From Solirubrobacteraceae bacterium (GTDB lineage: Bacteria > Actinomycetota > Thermoleophilia > Solirubrobacterales > Solirubrobacteraceae), in assembly GCA_017882445.1 (NCBI GenBank), contig JADGPK010000011.1, forward strand, positions 1 to 62,934: 62,934 bases of DNA, read 5' to 3'. The position numbers and the translations under genes are program-made. Below the pieces are notes generated by a model that was given only the letters and a program-made list of their open reading frames with translations, was not told the origin of the DNA and searched no databases. Below are positions 24,365 to 33,518 of the stretch, piece by piece. Position 1 is the first letter of the stretch. Each line of letters starts with the position of its first letter.

Positions 24365-26515
24365 TTGAAAAAGCAAGTGCTTGTCAGCGTCGACCGCGCG
24401 GAGACGCGCGTGGCGCTTCTGGAGGCGAGCGGAACGCCCGCCGCCTCGCGTTCATCCTCCGCCGCCCAGAGAGCGGCCAGCGGCCGCAGGCGTGGCGCCG
24501 GCGCACCGGAGGCCGGTTATCGCGTCGCTGAGCTCTACATAGAGCGCCGCGGCGGACGCTCGATCGTCGGCAACATCTACAAGGGCAAGGTCGACAACGT
24601 CCTGCCCGGCCTGGAGGCGGCGTTCGTCGACATCGGCCTCGAGAAGAACGGCTTCCTGCACGTCGACGAGATCGTGCTCCCGGGCGTCGAGACGCCCAAG
24701 CGCGGGCGGGGCGGCGGCGGGGGGCGCAAGATCGCCGATCTGCTCGGCCCCGGCCAGGAGATCGTCGTGCAGGTCGTCAAGGACCCGCTGAAGACCAAGG
24801 GCGCGCGCCTGTCGATGGAGCTGACGATCGCCGGGCGCTACATGGTCTACGCGCCCACGGGCGAGGGCGTGGGAGTCTCCCGCCGCCTGGAGGACAAAGA
24901 GCGCGACCGTCTGCGTCGCCAGACCGCAAACCTGGAGCTCGGCAGCGGCGGGGTCATCGTGCGCACCGCCGCGCACGGCGCCAAGCGGGAGGACTTCGAA
25001 CGCGAGCTGAAGTACCTGCACAAGCTCCACGAGGTGCTCGTGAGACGCGTCGAGGACACGGCCGCCCCGGATTTGGTGTTCCAGGAGGCCGACCTGTCCG
25101 TGCGGGTCGTGCGTGACATCTTCTCCGCCCACTTCGAGCGGGCGATAGTCGACGACGAGCAGCAGTACCGCCGACTGGTCTCCTTCTTCACCCGCACCGC
25201 CCCCGAGCTGGTCGAGCGGGTCGAGCTGTGGCAGGAGAGCGCGACGCTGTTCGAGGCCTACGGCGTGGACAAGGCGATCGACGGCGTGCTCTCCCGGCGC
25301 GTCGATCTGCCGAGCGGGGGATATCTGATCATCGACTACGCCGAGGCTCTCACGGTCATCGACGTCAACTCGGGCAGCTTCATCGGGCGCGGGAAGGGCG
25401 CCGGGCTCGAGGACACGATCACAAGGACGAACCTGGAGGCGGCCGAGGAGGTGGTCAATCAGCTGCGGCTGAGGGACATCGGCGGCATCATCGTGATCGA
25501 CTTCATCGACATGGCTCGCGCGCGCAACCGTGACGCGGTCATGAAGACGCTGCGCAAGACGCTGGACGAGGATCGCACCAAGACCTTCACCGCGGAGATC
25601 TCCAAGCTCGGCCTGGTGGAGATGACCCGCCAGAACGTGACCGAGGGCGTGCGCGAGATCATGAGTCGCCCGTGCACCACGTGCGAAGGCGAGGGCGTGA
25701 TCCGCTCGGAGGAGACCATCGCGATCGAATTCGAGCGGCGGCTTCGCGACGTGGCGGCCGAGCAGCCCGACGCGGAGGCGTTCCTCCTGCAGATCAACCC
25801 TCGCGTGAGCACCCAGTTCACGGGCCACAACTCGCGCGTGCTGCACGCGCTCGAGGCGCAGACGGGGAAGTCGTTCCTGTTCGAGGGCTCCGAAGGGCTC
25901 GCGTTGGACCACTTCGCGATCACGTTCATCGGCACCCGCGAGGAGGTCGAGGAGCGCGCGCTGCCGTTCCGCCCGGGCGACGAGGTGCTGGTGGACATCG
26001 TCGAGCCGCACATGTACGACGTCGACGACGCGGTGGCCAAAATCGACGGTTACATCATCTCGATCGCCGGCGCGGCGCCATGTGTGGGAGAAAAGCGGAT
26101 GGTGCGCATCGACGAGGCCGGACGCACCGCGGCCAGCGCCCTGCTGCTGGACGAGGCGGGCGAGGTCGTCACGCCACCGGCGCGCACCGTGAGCCCCCGC
26201 GGCTCAGGACGCGGCCGACGCCGTGCGCCGGCGCCCTCGAGCTCGGCCGCACAGGCGCCCGCGCCGCGTGGCAGGCGGCGCCGCGCACCGGCCGACGGCG
26301 AGGATTCCGAGGCGCGCCGCGAAGCCGGCCTGAGCGAGTCGCCGACGAGCATCGACGCCGAGCCGGAGGAGGATCTCGCGGCGGGCGCGCTCGCCCCCGA
26401 TCAATCGCCGCAGGACGGGGCCAGCGAGGATGGCCTACAATCCAAGCCTCGGCGTCGTGGCCGCAGGGGCGGACGGCGCCGTTCGGCTGCCAAGGCCAAG
26501 GCGACGCCGGAGTAG
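24365..26515 (+). CDS. rng: Ribonuclease E/G family endoribonuclease
   Basis: A 716-residue RNA-processing enzyme. It begins KKQVLVSVDRAETRVALLEASG, then has an inserted Ala/Ser/Arg-rich stretch of about 30 residues before ELYIERRGGRSIVGNIYKGKV (S1 region). The catalytic core has the two Mg2+-binding Asp motifs VIDVNSG and VIDFIDM, and the zinc link PCTTCEGEG. The C-terminal 120 residues are disordered, with Arg-rich blocks (RGRRRAPAP, GRRGGRRRSAAK), probably binding RNA or degradosome partners. The apparent start is TTG 24365 with no clear ribosome-binding site. It precedes the L21/L27 genes, as in many actinobacteria. Confidence 0.92.
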   Translation: MKKQVLVSVDRAETRVALLEASGTPAASRSSSAAQRAASGRRRGAGAPEAGYRVAELYIERRGGRSIVGNIYKGKVDNVLPGLEAAFVDIGLEKNGFLHVDEIVLPGVETPKRGRGGGGGRKIADLLGPGQEIVVQVVKDPLKTKGARLSMELTIAGRYMVYAPTGEGVGVSRRLEDKERDRLRRQTANLELGSGGVIVRTAAHGAKREDFERELKYLHKLHEVLVRRVEDTAAPDLVFQEADLSVRVVRDIFSAHFERAIVDDEQQYRRLVSFFTRTAPELVERVELWQESATLFEAYGVDKAIDGVLSRRVDLPSGGYLIIDYAEALTVIDVNSGSFIGRGKGAGLEDTITRTNLEAAEEVVNQLRLRDIGGIIVIDFIDMARARNRDAVMKTLRKTLDEDRTKTFTAEISKLGLVEMTRQNVTEGVREIMSRPCTTCEGEGVIRSEETIAIEFERRLRDVAAEQPDAEAFLLQINPRVSTQFTGHNSRVLHALEAQTGKSFLFEGSEGLALDHFAITFIGTREEVEERALPFRPGDEVLVDIVEPHMYDVDDAVAKIDGYIISIAGAAPCVGEKRMVRIDEAGRTAASALLLDEAGEVVTPPARTVSPRGSGRGRRRAPAPSSSAAQAPAPRGRRRRAPADGEDSEARREAGLSESPTSIDAEPEEDLAAGALAPDQSPQDGASEDGLQSKPRRRGRRGGRRRSAAKAKATPE

Positions 26516-26584
26516 TCGACGGCTCGTCCCCACGACCTTCCCGACAGTGCTTCCCAAAGTTAGAGAATCGAGACTGAGACAGAC

Positions 26585-26998
26585 ATGTACGCGATCGTGA
26601 AGACCGGTGGCAAGCAGTACCGCGTCGAGCGTGGCCAGAAGCTCCTCGTCGAGCGCCTGGCCGTGGCCGAGGGCGCCGACGTGGCGCTCGAGCCGATCCT
26701 GTACCGCTCTGAGGAGGCCGTGTTCGACAAGGCGGGGCTCAAGAACGTGAAGGTCACCGCAAGGGTCATCGCGCATGTGCGCGGCGAGAAGCTGCGGGTC
26801 TTCAAGTTCAAGCCCAAGCGCGGCTACAAGCGCCGGACCGGCCACCGTCAGGACCTGACGCAGATCGAGGTCACCGAGATCACGACCGGCAAAGCCAAAG
26901 CGGCGGCCAAAGCGAGCGCCGCCAAACCGGTCGCCGCGAAGGCGAGCGCCGGATCGGCAACGCCGCCAAGCAAGGAGACGGCTGCAGATGGCTCATAA
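26585..26998 (+). CDS. rplU: 50S ribosomal protein L21
   Basis: The bL21 core is residues 1-101 ([25 protein letters not shown] ... [27 protein letters not shown]). An additional Ala/Lys tail of about 35 residues follows, longer than the usual 100-105 residue protein. It overlaps rpmA by 11 bases in another frame, so translation is probably coupled. Confidence 0.97.
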   Translation: MYAIVKTGGKQYRVERGQKLLVERLAVAEGADVALEPILYRSEEAVFDKAGLKNVKVTARVIAHVRGEKLRVFKFKPKRGYKRRTGHRQDLTQIEVTEITTGKAKAAAKASAAKPVAAKASAGSATPPSKETAADGS

Positions 26999-27248
26999 GA
27001 AGGGGCTCGGCTCGAGCCGCAACGGGCGCGACTCGAATGCCCAGCGCCTCGGCGTCAAGACGTTCGCCGGTGAGGCCGTGACGGGCGGCGAGATCATCGT
27101 GCGCCAGCGCGGCACCCGCTTCAAGCCGGGAGCCGGCGTGGGCATCGGCAAAGACGACACCCTCTACGCGCGCGCCGCCGGCACCGTCCAGTTCAGCAAC
27201 GGTCGGCGCGGACGGATCGTCAGCGTGTTGCAGGAGGGCGGCGAGTAG
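26988..27248 (+). CDS. rpmA: 50S ribosomal protein L27
   Basis: An 86-residue bL27, starting [24 protein letters not shown], with the conserved [15 protein letters not shown] core. The N-terminus begins directly with the mature-type sequence and lacks the cleavable extension seen in Firmicutes. It overlaps rplU and lies 21 bases before obg. Confidence 0.97.
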   Translation: MAHKKGLGSSRNGRDSNAQRLGVKTFAGEAVTGGEIIVRQRGTRFKPGAGVGIGKDDTLYARAAGTVQFSNGRRGRIVSVLQEGGE

Positions 27249-27269
27249 CACCGCTGCGGCGGCTGCAGC

Positions 27270-28619
27270 ATGCTCCACGATCGCGAGAGGATCCACGTCC
27301 AGGCCGGCGCCGGCGGCGACGGCGCGATGAGCTTTCGTCGCGAAGCGCACGTGCCGCGAGGCGGGCCCGACGGAGGCGACGGCGGGCGTGGTGGAGAGGT
27401 GGTCGTGCTGTGCGACGACTCGCTGCGCGACCTGCAGGGCTTCAGGCGCAAGACGCACCACCGCGCCGGGCGGGGCGGGCACGGCGAGGGCGCCCTGCGT
27501 CACGGAGCCGACGGGGAGACCCTCATCCTGAGGGTTCCGCCGGGCACGCAGATCACGGGGCCCGACGGCGAGGGAGGAGATCTCATCGGGCGCCGCTGGG
27601 AGCTGTTGGGCGCCGGACAGAAAGCGACGGTCGCCCGCGGTGGCAGCGGCGGAAAGGGCAACAAGCGCTTCACCACGTCCACCCGCCAGGCTCCGCGCTT
27701 CGCCGAGCGCGGCCTGCCCGGGGAGGAAGGCTGGCTCGAGCTCAGGCTGAAGCTGCTGGCCGACGTGGGTCTGGTGGGGCTGCCCAACGCGGGCAAGTCC
27801 TCGTTGCTGTCGCGGCTCACGCGGGCCGCGCCCAAGGTCGCCAGCTACCCCTTCACGACGCTGTCACCGGTGCTCGGAGTGCTCGAAGGCGAGGACCGTC
27901 AGCTGATCGTGGCGGACATCCCCGGCCTGATCGAGGGCGCCAGCGCCGGAGCCGGTCTCGGACACGATTTCCTCGCGCATGTCGAGCGCACGCGTCTGCT
28001 CGTGCACGTGCTGGACATCGCGCCCGAGATCTCGATGGGAGAGGGCGCCGACGCGGTCGCGGACCACGCGACGATCGAGCGCGAGCTGGCCGCGCACGAC
28101 GAGCGTCTCGCGCGGCTGCCACGCGTGCTGGCGCTCTCCAAGGCCGACCTCGTCACCGAGGAGCGCACGCACGAGGCGGTCGCTGACTGGCAGCGGCGCC
28201 TGGGTCCCGAGGTCCCCGTGATCGCCACGTCCAGCGCTACCCGCGCCGGGCTTTCCGAGCTCGCGAGCGAGCTGCTCAGGAGCGTCGGCGCGGCCGGAGC
28301 CGACGAGCCCGTCGCGGCCGCCGAGCCCTCGCGCGCGCAGGAGGCGGCGGGCGAGGAGGAGCTGGCCGAGTACATGGTGTTCCGCCCCGCTGAGCGTTCA
28401 GGCTTTCAAGTCGAGCGGGTCGGCTCACGGGAATTCGCTGTCAGGGGCGCTGGCATCGAGCGGCTGCTCCAGCGCTATGACGTCGAGAACGAGGACGCGA
28501 TGGCCTACCTGGAGGGGCGGCTGCGCACGATCGGCGTGTTCAGGGCACTCGAGGCTCAGGGGTTCAAGCCGGGCGACGAGATCGAGATCGCGGGCGTGAC
28601 GTTCGAGCTGGACCCATAA
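27270..28619 (+). CDS. obg: GTPase Obg (CgtA), ribosome assembly and stress control
   Basis: A 449-residue GTPase. The glycine-rich Obg fold is residues 1-155 (RREAHVPRGGPDGGDGGRGG, KGNKRFTTSTRQAPRFAERG). The G domain follows, with G1 GLPNAGKSS, G3 DIPGLIEGAS, G4 SKAD and switch I FTTLSP. The C-terminal OCT domain is at about 370-449 (MVFRPAERSGFQVERVGSREFAVRG). The 22-base gap after rpmA implies co-transcription with the ribosomal proteins. Confidence 0.97.
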   Translation: MLHDRERIHVQAGAGGDGAMSFRREAHVPRGGPDGGDGGRGGEVVVLCDDSLRDLQGFRRKTHHRAGRGGHGEGALRHGADGETLILRVPPGTQITGPDGEGGDLIGRRWELLGAGQKATVARGGSGGKGNKRFTTSTRQAPRFAERGLPGEEGWLELRLKLLADVGLVGLPNAGKSSLLSRLTRAAPKVASYPFTTLSPVLGVLEGEDRQLIVADIPGLIEGASAGAGLGHDFLAHVERTRLLVHVLDIAPEISMGEGADAVADHATIERELAAHDERLARLPRVLALSKADLVTEERTHEAVADWQRRLGPEVPVIATSSATRAGLSELASELLRSVGAAGADEPVAAAEPSRAQEAAGEEELAEYMVFRPAERSGFQVERVGSREFAVRGAGIERLLQRYDVENEDAMAYLEGRLRTIGVFRALEAQGFKPGDEIEIAGVTFELDP

Positions 28620-28628
28620 GCTCCAGCA

Positions 28629-29741
28629 ATGACACGCGTGGTGGTCAAGCTCGGCTCGAGTGTCGTCGCGGACAGCGACGGCGCGCTGCGCATGGACGTC
28701 CTGGCGGGCGTCTGCGATCTGCTCGCGGCGGTGCATCGCGAGGGTCGAGACGTGATCGTCGTCACCAGCGGGGCGATCGCCCGTGGCATGCGCGTGATGA
28801 GCCTGCCCCAGCGCCCGACTTCGATCGGCGCGCTGCAGGCGGCCAGCGCTGTCGGGCAGGGCAAGCTCTACCGCGTCTACGACGAGCTCCTGCGCGAGCG
28901 CGAGGTGACGAGCGCGCAGGTGCTGCTGACGTTCTTCGACATGAGCGCGCGCACCCACTACCTGAACGCGCGCCAGACATTGACGACACTGCTGGATTGG
29001 CGCGTGCTGCCGGTGATCAACGAGAACGACACGACCGCCACCGATGAGATCTCCTTCGGCGACAACGACTTCCTCGCCGCCCAGGTGGCGGTGCTCGTCG
29101 CCGCCGATCAGCTCATCCTGCTGACGGACATCGATGGCCTGTTCACAGCCGATCCTCGGCTGTATCCGGACGCGGAGCTCGTGGGCGAGGTCGACGACTT
29201 CGCCTCCCTGCAGGAGCTCGAGATCGGTCACACCACCTCGCCGCTCGGCTCGGGCGGGATGCGCTCCAAGGTGGTGGGCGCCGAGATGGCGACCGCCGCC
29301 GGGATCCCCACCGTGATCTGCAACGGCCTGCGGTCAGAGGCGCTGGCGGCTGTCCTCGCGGGAGAGCCGGAGGGAACCCGCTTCGCGGCCGGGAAGGCCC
29401 GCTACAGCAGCTTCAAGCTGTGGCTGAAGTATGCCAAGCCCTCACGCGGCACGCTCGTGATCGACGCGGGCGCCGTTCGTGCCGTGCGAGAGGGCAGCGC
29501 GAGCCTCCTGCCGGTGGGGGTGCTCGACGTGCTCGGTGACTTCGACGCGGGCGACGCCGTCGAGATCGCCGCGCCGCCCGAGGGCTCACAGCCGCGGGGA
29601 CACACCCTGGCCAAGGGCATCTGCAGCTACTCCGCGACCGAGCTGCGCCGGGTGATCGGGCTGAAGTCGGACGCCGTGCGAGAGATCCTTCCCCGCGCAA
29701 CCGATGAGGCGGTGCACCGCGACTACCTCGTGGTCGACTGA
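28629..29741 (+). CDS. proB: Glutamate 5-kinase
   Basis: A 370-residue enzyme of the first step of proline synthesis, phosphorylating glutamate. The amino acid kinase fold begins RVVVKLGSSVVAD, with VTSGAIARGM, NENDTTATDEISFGDND and the GSGGMRSKV loop. The C-terminal PUA domain starts near 280 (KPSRGTLVIDAGAVRAVREGSASLLPVGV). It is 9 bases after obg and just upstream of proA. Confidence 0.96.
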   Translation: MTRVVVKLGSSVVADSDGALRMDVLAGVCDLLAAVHREGRDVIVVTSGAIARGMRVMSLPQRPTSIGALQAASAVGQGKLYRVYDELLREREVTSAQVLLTFFDMSARTHYLNARQTLTTLLDWRVLPVINENDTTATDEISFGDNDFLAAQVAVLVAADQLILLTDIDGLFTADPRLYPDAELVGEVDDFASLQELEIGHTTSPLGSGGMRSKVVGAEMATAAGIPTVICNGLRSEALAAVLAGEPEGTRFAAGKARYSSFKLWLKYAKPSRGTLVIDAGAVRAVREGSASLLPVGVLDVLGDFDAGDAVEIAAPPEGSQPRGHTLAKGICSYSATELRRVIGLKSDAVREILPRATDEAVHRDYLVVD

Positions 29742-29747
29742 GAGTTC

Positions 29748-29753
29748 TACGCT
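29748..29753 (+). promoter_or_regulatory. Putative -10 box for leaderless proA transcript
   Basis: TACGCT ends 8 bases before ATG 29762, in the 20-base gap after proB. It would allow proA to be expressed separately from proB. Confidence 0.45.
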
Positions 29754-29761
29754 GTAGGGCC

Positions 29762-31072
29762 ATGGCAACCGCTGTGTCATCGGTCGCGGAGGTCTGCCGC
29801 GCGGCGAAGAACGCGGCGCGCGGTCTCGCGCGGAGCGACACCGCCGTCAAGGACGCGGCGCTGGAGGCGATCGCCACGGCGCTCCAGGAACGCATGGCTG
29901 AGATCCTCGCGGCCAACGAGCTCGACATGCGCTCGGCACGAGACGCGGAGATCGGTGACGCTCTGCTCGACCGCCTGCGCCTCGACGAGGCGCGCATCAC
30001 GGCTATCGCGCGCGCGGTCAGAGAGATCGCCGCGCTTGCAGACCCCGTCGGGGAGGTCATCGACGGGCACCGCCTGCCCAACGGTCTGGACGTGCGCAAG
30101 GTGCGCGTGCCGCTGGGCGTGGTCGCGGTGGTCTATGAGGCGCGGCCCAACGTGACGATCGACGCCGCCGCTCTGTGTCTGAAGTCCGGCAACGCGATCG
30201 TGCTCCGCGGGTCCTCCACCGCGATGCACTCCAACGCCGCGCTCGCGCGGATCGCCGCCGAGGCCGCCGTCGCGGCGGGCCTCCCGGAGGGGTCCGTCGG
30301 TCTCGTGGCCGGCGGAGGACGAGAGGAGCTCACCGAGCTGGCCACGCAGCGGGATGCCATCGACCTGATCATCCCGCGCGGCGGCGAGAGCTTGAAGGAA
30401 GCCCTCCAGGCGGTGGCGACCGTGCCGGTCATCTACGCGGCCTCGGGCAACTGCCATGTGTTCGTCGACGCCTCCGCGGACGTCGAGAGCGCGGAGGCGA
30501 TCGTGATGAACGCCAAGACCCAGCGCCCCGGCGTGTGCAACGCCGCTGAGACGCTCCTGATCCACGCGCGGCTCGCGGCCGAGTTCGTCCCTCGCGTGCT
30601 GCGTTCGCTCGGGGCCGCCGGCGTGCTCGTGCGCGCCGACGAGCGTACACGCGCGCTCGCGGGGCCGATGCTGGACGCCGCTGCGAACGGCGACGGGGCA
30701 GGGGCACCCGCGGTGATGATCGAGCAGGCGAGCGAGGAGGACTGGGCGAGCGAGTATCTGGCGCCCATCATCGCGGTGCGGATCGTCGATTCCGTCCAGG
30801 AGGCGATCGATCACGTCGAGCGCTACGGCAGCGGGCACTCCGAGGCGATCGTGACCCGCGACACCGCCGCGGCGCGGGCGTTCCAGCTCGGCGTGGATGC
30901 CGCCTGCGTGTACGTGAACGCCTCCACCCGCTTCACCGACGGGGGAGAGTTCGGGATGGGCGCGGAGATCGGCAACTCCACGCAGAAGCTCCACGTGCGC
31001 GGACCGATCGGCCTGCGCGAGCTGTGCACGTTCAAGTACCTCGTCGAAGGCGACGGTCACGTCCGCGATTGA
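29762..31072 (+). CDS. proA: Gamma-glutamyl phosphate reductase
   Basis: A 436-residue aldehyde-dehydrogenase-fold enzyme, second step of proline synthesis, using NADPH. Motifs are VYEARPNVTIDAAALCLKSGNAIVLRGSSTA and the catalytic Cys region TQRPGVCNAAETLLIH. TRFTDGGEFGMGAEIGNSTQKLHVRGPIGL is the C-terminal signature. The adjoining proB feeds it the labile glutamyl phosphate. Confidence 0.97.
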   Translation: MATAVSSVAEVCRAAKNAARGLARSDTAVKDAALEAIATALQERMAEILAANELDMRSARDAEIGDALLDRLRLDEARITAIARAVREIAALADPVGEVIDGHRLPNGLDVRKVRVPLGVVAVVYEARPNVTIDAAALCLKSGNAIVLRGSSTAMHSNAALARIAAEAAVAAGLPEGSVGLVAGGGREELTELATQRDAIDLIIPRGGESLKEALQAVATVPVIYAASGNCHVFVDASADVESAEAIVMNAKTQRPGVCNAAETLLIHARLAAEFVPRVLRSLGAAGVLVRADERTRALAGPMLDAAANGDGAGAPAVMIEQASEEDWASEYLAPIIAVRIVDSVQEAIDHVERYGSGHSEAIVTRDTAAARAFQLGVDAACVYVNASTRFTDGGEFGMGAEIGNSTQKLHVRGPIGLRELCTFKYLVEGDGHVRD

Positions 31073-31085
31073 CCGGCCGCCGGCG

Positions 31086-31727
31086 ATGGACGATCTCCGA
31101 TCGGTCGGCATCCTCGGAGGGAGCTTCAACCCGCCCCACCTCGGTCATCTCGCGGTGGCGCGTCACGCGCTCGAGCAGCTCGGCTTGGAGCGCGTGCTGT
31201 TCATGCCCGCCCACACCGCGCCGCACAAGCCGGTCGCCGAGGACCCTGGACCGGAGCACCGACTGAGCATGTGCCGGCTCGCGATCGAGGGGGTTGAGGG
31301 GCTGTCGGTGTGCGGGCTCGAGATCGAGCGCGGCGGCCCGTCATATACGGTGGACACCTTGAATGCCATTCATGCCAGCCATCCTGACGCCCGCTTGACG
31401 CTCATCGTGGGGGCGGACACGGCCAGGACGCTTGGCTCCTGGCGCGAGCCCACGATGCTGCTGGAGCTCGCGGAGCTCGCGGTGGCCACGAGAACGGGCT
31501 CGGCGTCCCAGCAGGTGCTCGACACCGTCGCTCACCTGAAGGACAGGGAGGACGCGCACGGCGCGAGCGTCCGCTTCCTGGCGATGGGGGCGATAGAGGT
31601 GTCCTCGTCGATGGTGCGTCGCCGGGTCGCGCGGGGGGAGGCGGTCGACGAGCTCGTGGGGTCCGCCGTTGCGCTCTACATCGCCGAGCATCGGCTGTAT
31701 CGCCCGCGCGTGGGGGCGGTGAGTTGA
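31086..31727 (+). CDS. nadD: Nicotinate-nucleotide adenylyltransferase
   Basis: A 213-residue nucleotidyltransferase of NAD synthesis. It contains GGSFNPPHLGHL (the HxGH-containing ATP-binding motif), IVGADTARTLGSW, and the C-terminal SSSMVRRRVARG loop that binds the second phosphate. It ends in TGA overlapping the rsfS start. The nadD-rsfS pair is widely conserved. Confidence 0.95.
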   Translation: MDDLRSVGILGGSFNPPHLGHLAVARHALEQLGLERVLFMPAHTAPHKPVAEDPGPEHRLSMCRLAIEGVEGLSVCGLEIERGGPSYTVDTLNAIHASHPDARLTLIVGADTARTLGSWREPTMLLELAELAVATRTGSASQQVLDTVAHLKDREDAHGASVRFLAMGAIEVSSSMVRRRVARGEAVDELVGSAVALYIAEHRLYRPRVGAVS

Positions 31728-32113
31728 TGCGGGGCGATGAGCTGGTCGGCGAGATCGTGCGCTATGCCGCGGACAAGAAGGCGATCGACGTGGTGGAGCT
31801 CGATCTGCGGGGAGTGCTCGGCTACACCGACTACTTCCTCGTCTGCTCGGGCAACACCGGCCGCCAGGCCAAGGCGATCCACGACGGGATCATGGAGGGG
31901 CTCAAGCGCGAGCACGAAATGCTGCCACGGCGTGTCGAGGGATCGGGTGAGGCGGGCTGGATCCTGATGGACTACCTCGACGTCGTCGTGCACATCTTCA
32001 CGCCCGAGACGCGCGAGTTCTACCGGCTGGAGCAGCTGTGGGGAGAGGCGCCCGCACGCGCGGTGAGCGACGGGGCGCAAGTTGGGTTGACTAGAGATAG
32101 ACGCGCCGGTTAG
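31727..32113 (+). CDS. rsfS: Ribosome silencing factor RsfS
   Basis: A 128-residue Iojap/DUF143 protein that binds L14 and blocks subunit joining in starvation. The core is AIDVVELDLRGVLGYTDYFLVCSGNTGRQAKAIHDGI followed by GEAGWILMDYLDVVVHIFTPETREFYRLEQLWG. ATG 31727 overlaps the nadD stop; an immediately preceding TTG at 31724 is an alternative. The last 15 residues are variable. Confidence 0.94.
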   Translation: MRGDELVGEIVRYAADKKAIDVVELDLRGVLGYTDYFLVCSGNTGRQAKAIHDGIMEGLKREHEMLPRRVEGSGEAGWILMDYLDVVVHIFTPETREFYRLEQLWGEAPARAVSDGAQVGLTRDRRAG

Positions 32114-32166
32114 GCTCGCGCCGACAGCGCCGCGTAGGGCGTGGCGCGTGGAAGTGAGGGGAATCC

Positions 32167-33399
32167 ATGCATCGCTGGATCATCGATCGTAGGTCGTCCT
32201 ACCTTGCGCTCGCCGTCGCGCTCGTCGCGGCAGCGCTCGTCTACTGCCTCGGTGCTCTCGCGCCGGCGGCGCACGCCGAAGGTCCGGGTTCGGGCTCGCC
32301 CTGGACGGTCAGCCTCGGCGACTCCTACATCTCCGGTGAGGCCGGCCGCTGGGCGGGCAACACCAACGGAAGCTCGTCGAACATCGACGCGCTCGGATCG
32401 ACCGCCTACTACGACAACTCCACCAACAGCGGTGAACTGATCGCAGGCTGCCATCGCTCGAAGTCCGCCGAGGTCTACATCGGCGGCGGCGTGAGCGGCG
32501 AGAACCTCGCCTGCTCGGGAGCCAAGACGTCGAGCTTCAGCTCCGGAGGCCTGTTCAAGCCGGGCCTCGACTTCTACAACTCCAGCGGGCACGAAGGACA
32601 GGCGCTGATGCTGCAGCACTTCGCGGCGACGCACAACGTGAAGCTCGTGGCGGTCTCGATCGGCGGGAACAACTTCAACTTCGCCGGCATCGTGCAGACC
32701 TGCGTCGAAGACTTCCTGTTCACGCCCGAATGGTGGCCGGCCTACTGCAGCGGAGAAAGCTCGGTGACGAACAACTTCAGCTCGAGCAACGTCGCCACGC
32801 AGAAAGCGGCGATCAAGGGCGCCATCCTCAACGTCGCGAAAGCGATGACGAACGCGGGCTACTCGAGCTCGCAGTACACGATCCTGGTGCAGGACTACCC
32901 CTCGCCGATCCCGAACGGAGAAGGCTTCCGCTACTCCCAGAGCGGCTACACCAGACAGGACGTGGGCGGATGCGGCTTCTGGAACAAAGACGCCAACTAC
33001 GCCAACTCGACGATGCTCCCGACGATCGACAACGCCGAGCTCGGCGCCGCGACCGAAGCGGGCCTGTCGAACGTCAAGACGATGCAACTGTCCTCGGCGT
33101 TCAACGGCCGCAGGCTGTGCGAGAAGGGCGTCGGCCTGCTCGAGGAAGAGGGTCTGTCCTCCTGGAAAGCCTCCGAAGCGGTGAACAAGACCGAGTGGAT
33201 CAACCAGATCCGCACGCTCACGGCGATCTTCCCGCCGTATGAAATCCAGGAAGACATACACCCGAACTACTGGGCGCAGATGGCCCTGCGCAACTGTGTG
33301 ACGCAGGCCTACAACGGTGGAACGCCCAAGGGCGGAACGTGTAACATCTCAGCCTCAGGACTCAACTCAGCGGGCGAGCCGAACATGTCGCTGCACTGA
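32167..33399 (+). CDS. Secreted SGNH/GDSL-type hydrolase
   Basis: A 410-residue exported protein. The signal peptide is residues 1-37 (basic start, hydrophobic LALAVALVAAALVYCLGALAP, AHA cleavage site). SGNH blocks follow: I SLGDSYISGEAGRW with the catalytic Ser, II NLACSGAKT, III VSIGGNNFNF, and V EDIHPNYWAQM with Asp and His. At least seven Cys outside the cell suggest disulfides. It is probably an esterase or lipase acting on the envelope or on exogenous lipid. A strong GAGGGGA ribosome-binding site precedes the ATG. Glu codons are about half GAA, as in the other SGNH gene of this window. Confidence 0.9.
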   Translation: MHRWIIDRRSSYLALAVALVAAALVYCLGALAPAAHAEGPGSGSPWTVSLGDSYISGEAGRWAGNTNGSSSNIDALGSTAYYDNSTNSGELIAGCHRSKSAEVYIGGGVSGENLACSGAKTSSFSSGGLFKPGLDFYNSSGHEGQALMLQHFAATHNVKLVAVSIGGNNFNFAGIVQTCVEDFLFTPEWWPAYCSGESSVTNNFSSSNVATQKAAIKGAILNVAKAMTNAGYSSSQYTILVQDYPSPIPNGEGFRYSQSGYTRQDVGGCGFWNKDANYANSTMLPTIDNAELGAATEAGLSNVKTMQLSSAFNGRRLCEKGVGLLEEEGLSSWKASEAVNKTEWINQIRTLTAIFPPYEIQEDIHPNYWAQMALRNCVTQAYNGGTPKGGTCNISASGLNSAGEPNMSLH

Positions 33400-33411
33400 T
33401 CGGCCAACGGG

Positions 33412-33439
33412 GGCGCCGGCTGGTTCGCCGGCCGGCGCC
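33412..33439. terminator. Terminator-like hairpin between convergent genes
   Basis: GGCGCCGGC (33412-33420) pairs perfectly with GCCGGCGCC (33431-33439) across a ten-base loop. It lies 13 bases after the SGNH stop and serves the convergent pair. Another GC-rich inverted repeat lies within 33455-33510. Confidence 0.65.
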
Positions 33440-33518
33440 AAGCCCGCTGTGGAGCGTGCGAGCCCGCTCCGCCATCGGCTGAGCGGAGAGGGCGGCTCGC
33501 CGGAGAGGGCGCCTCGCG

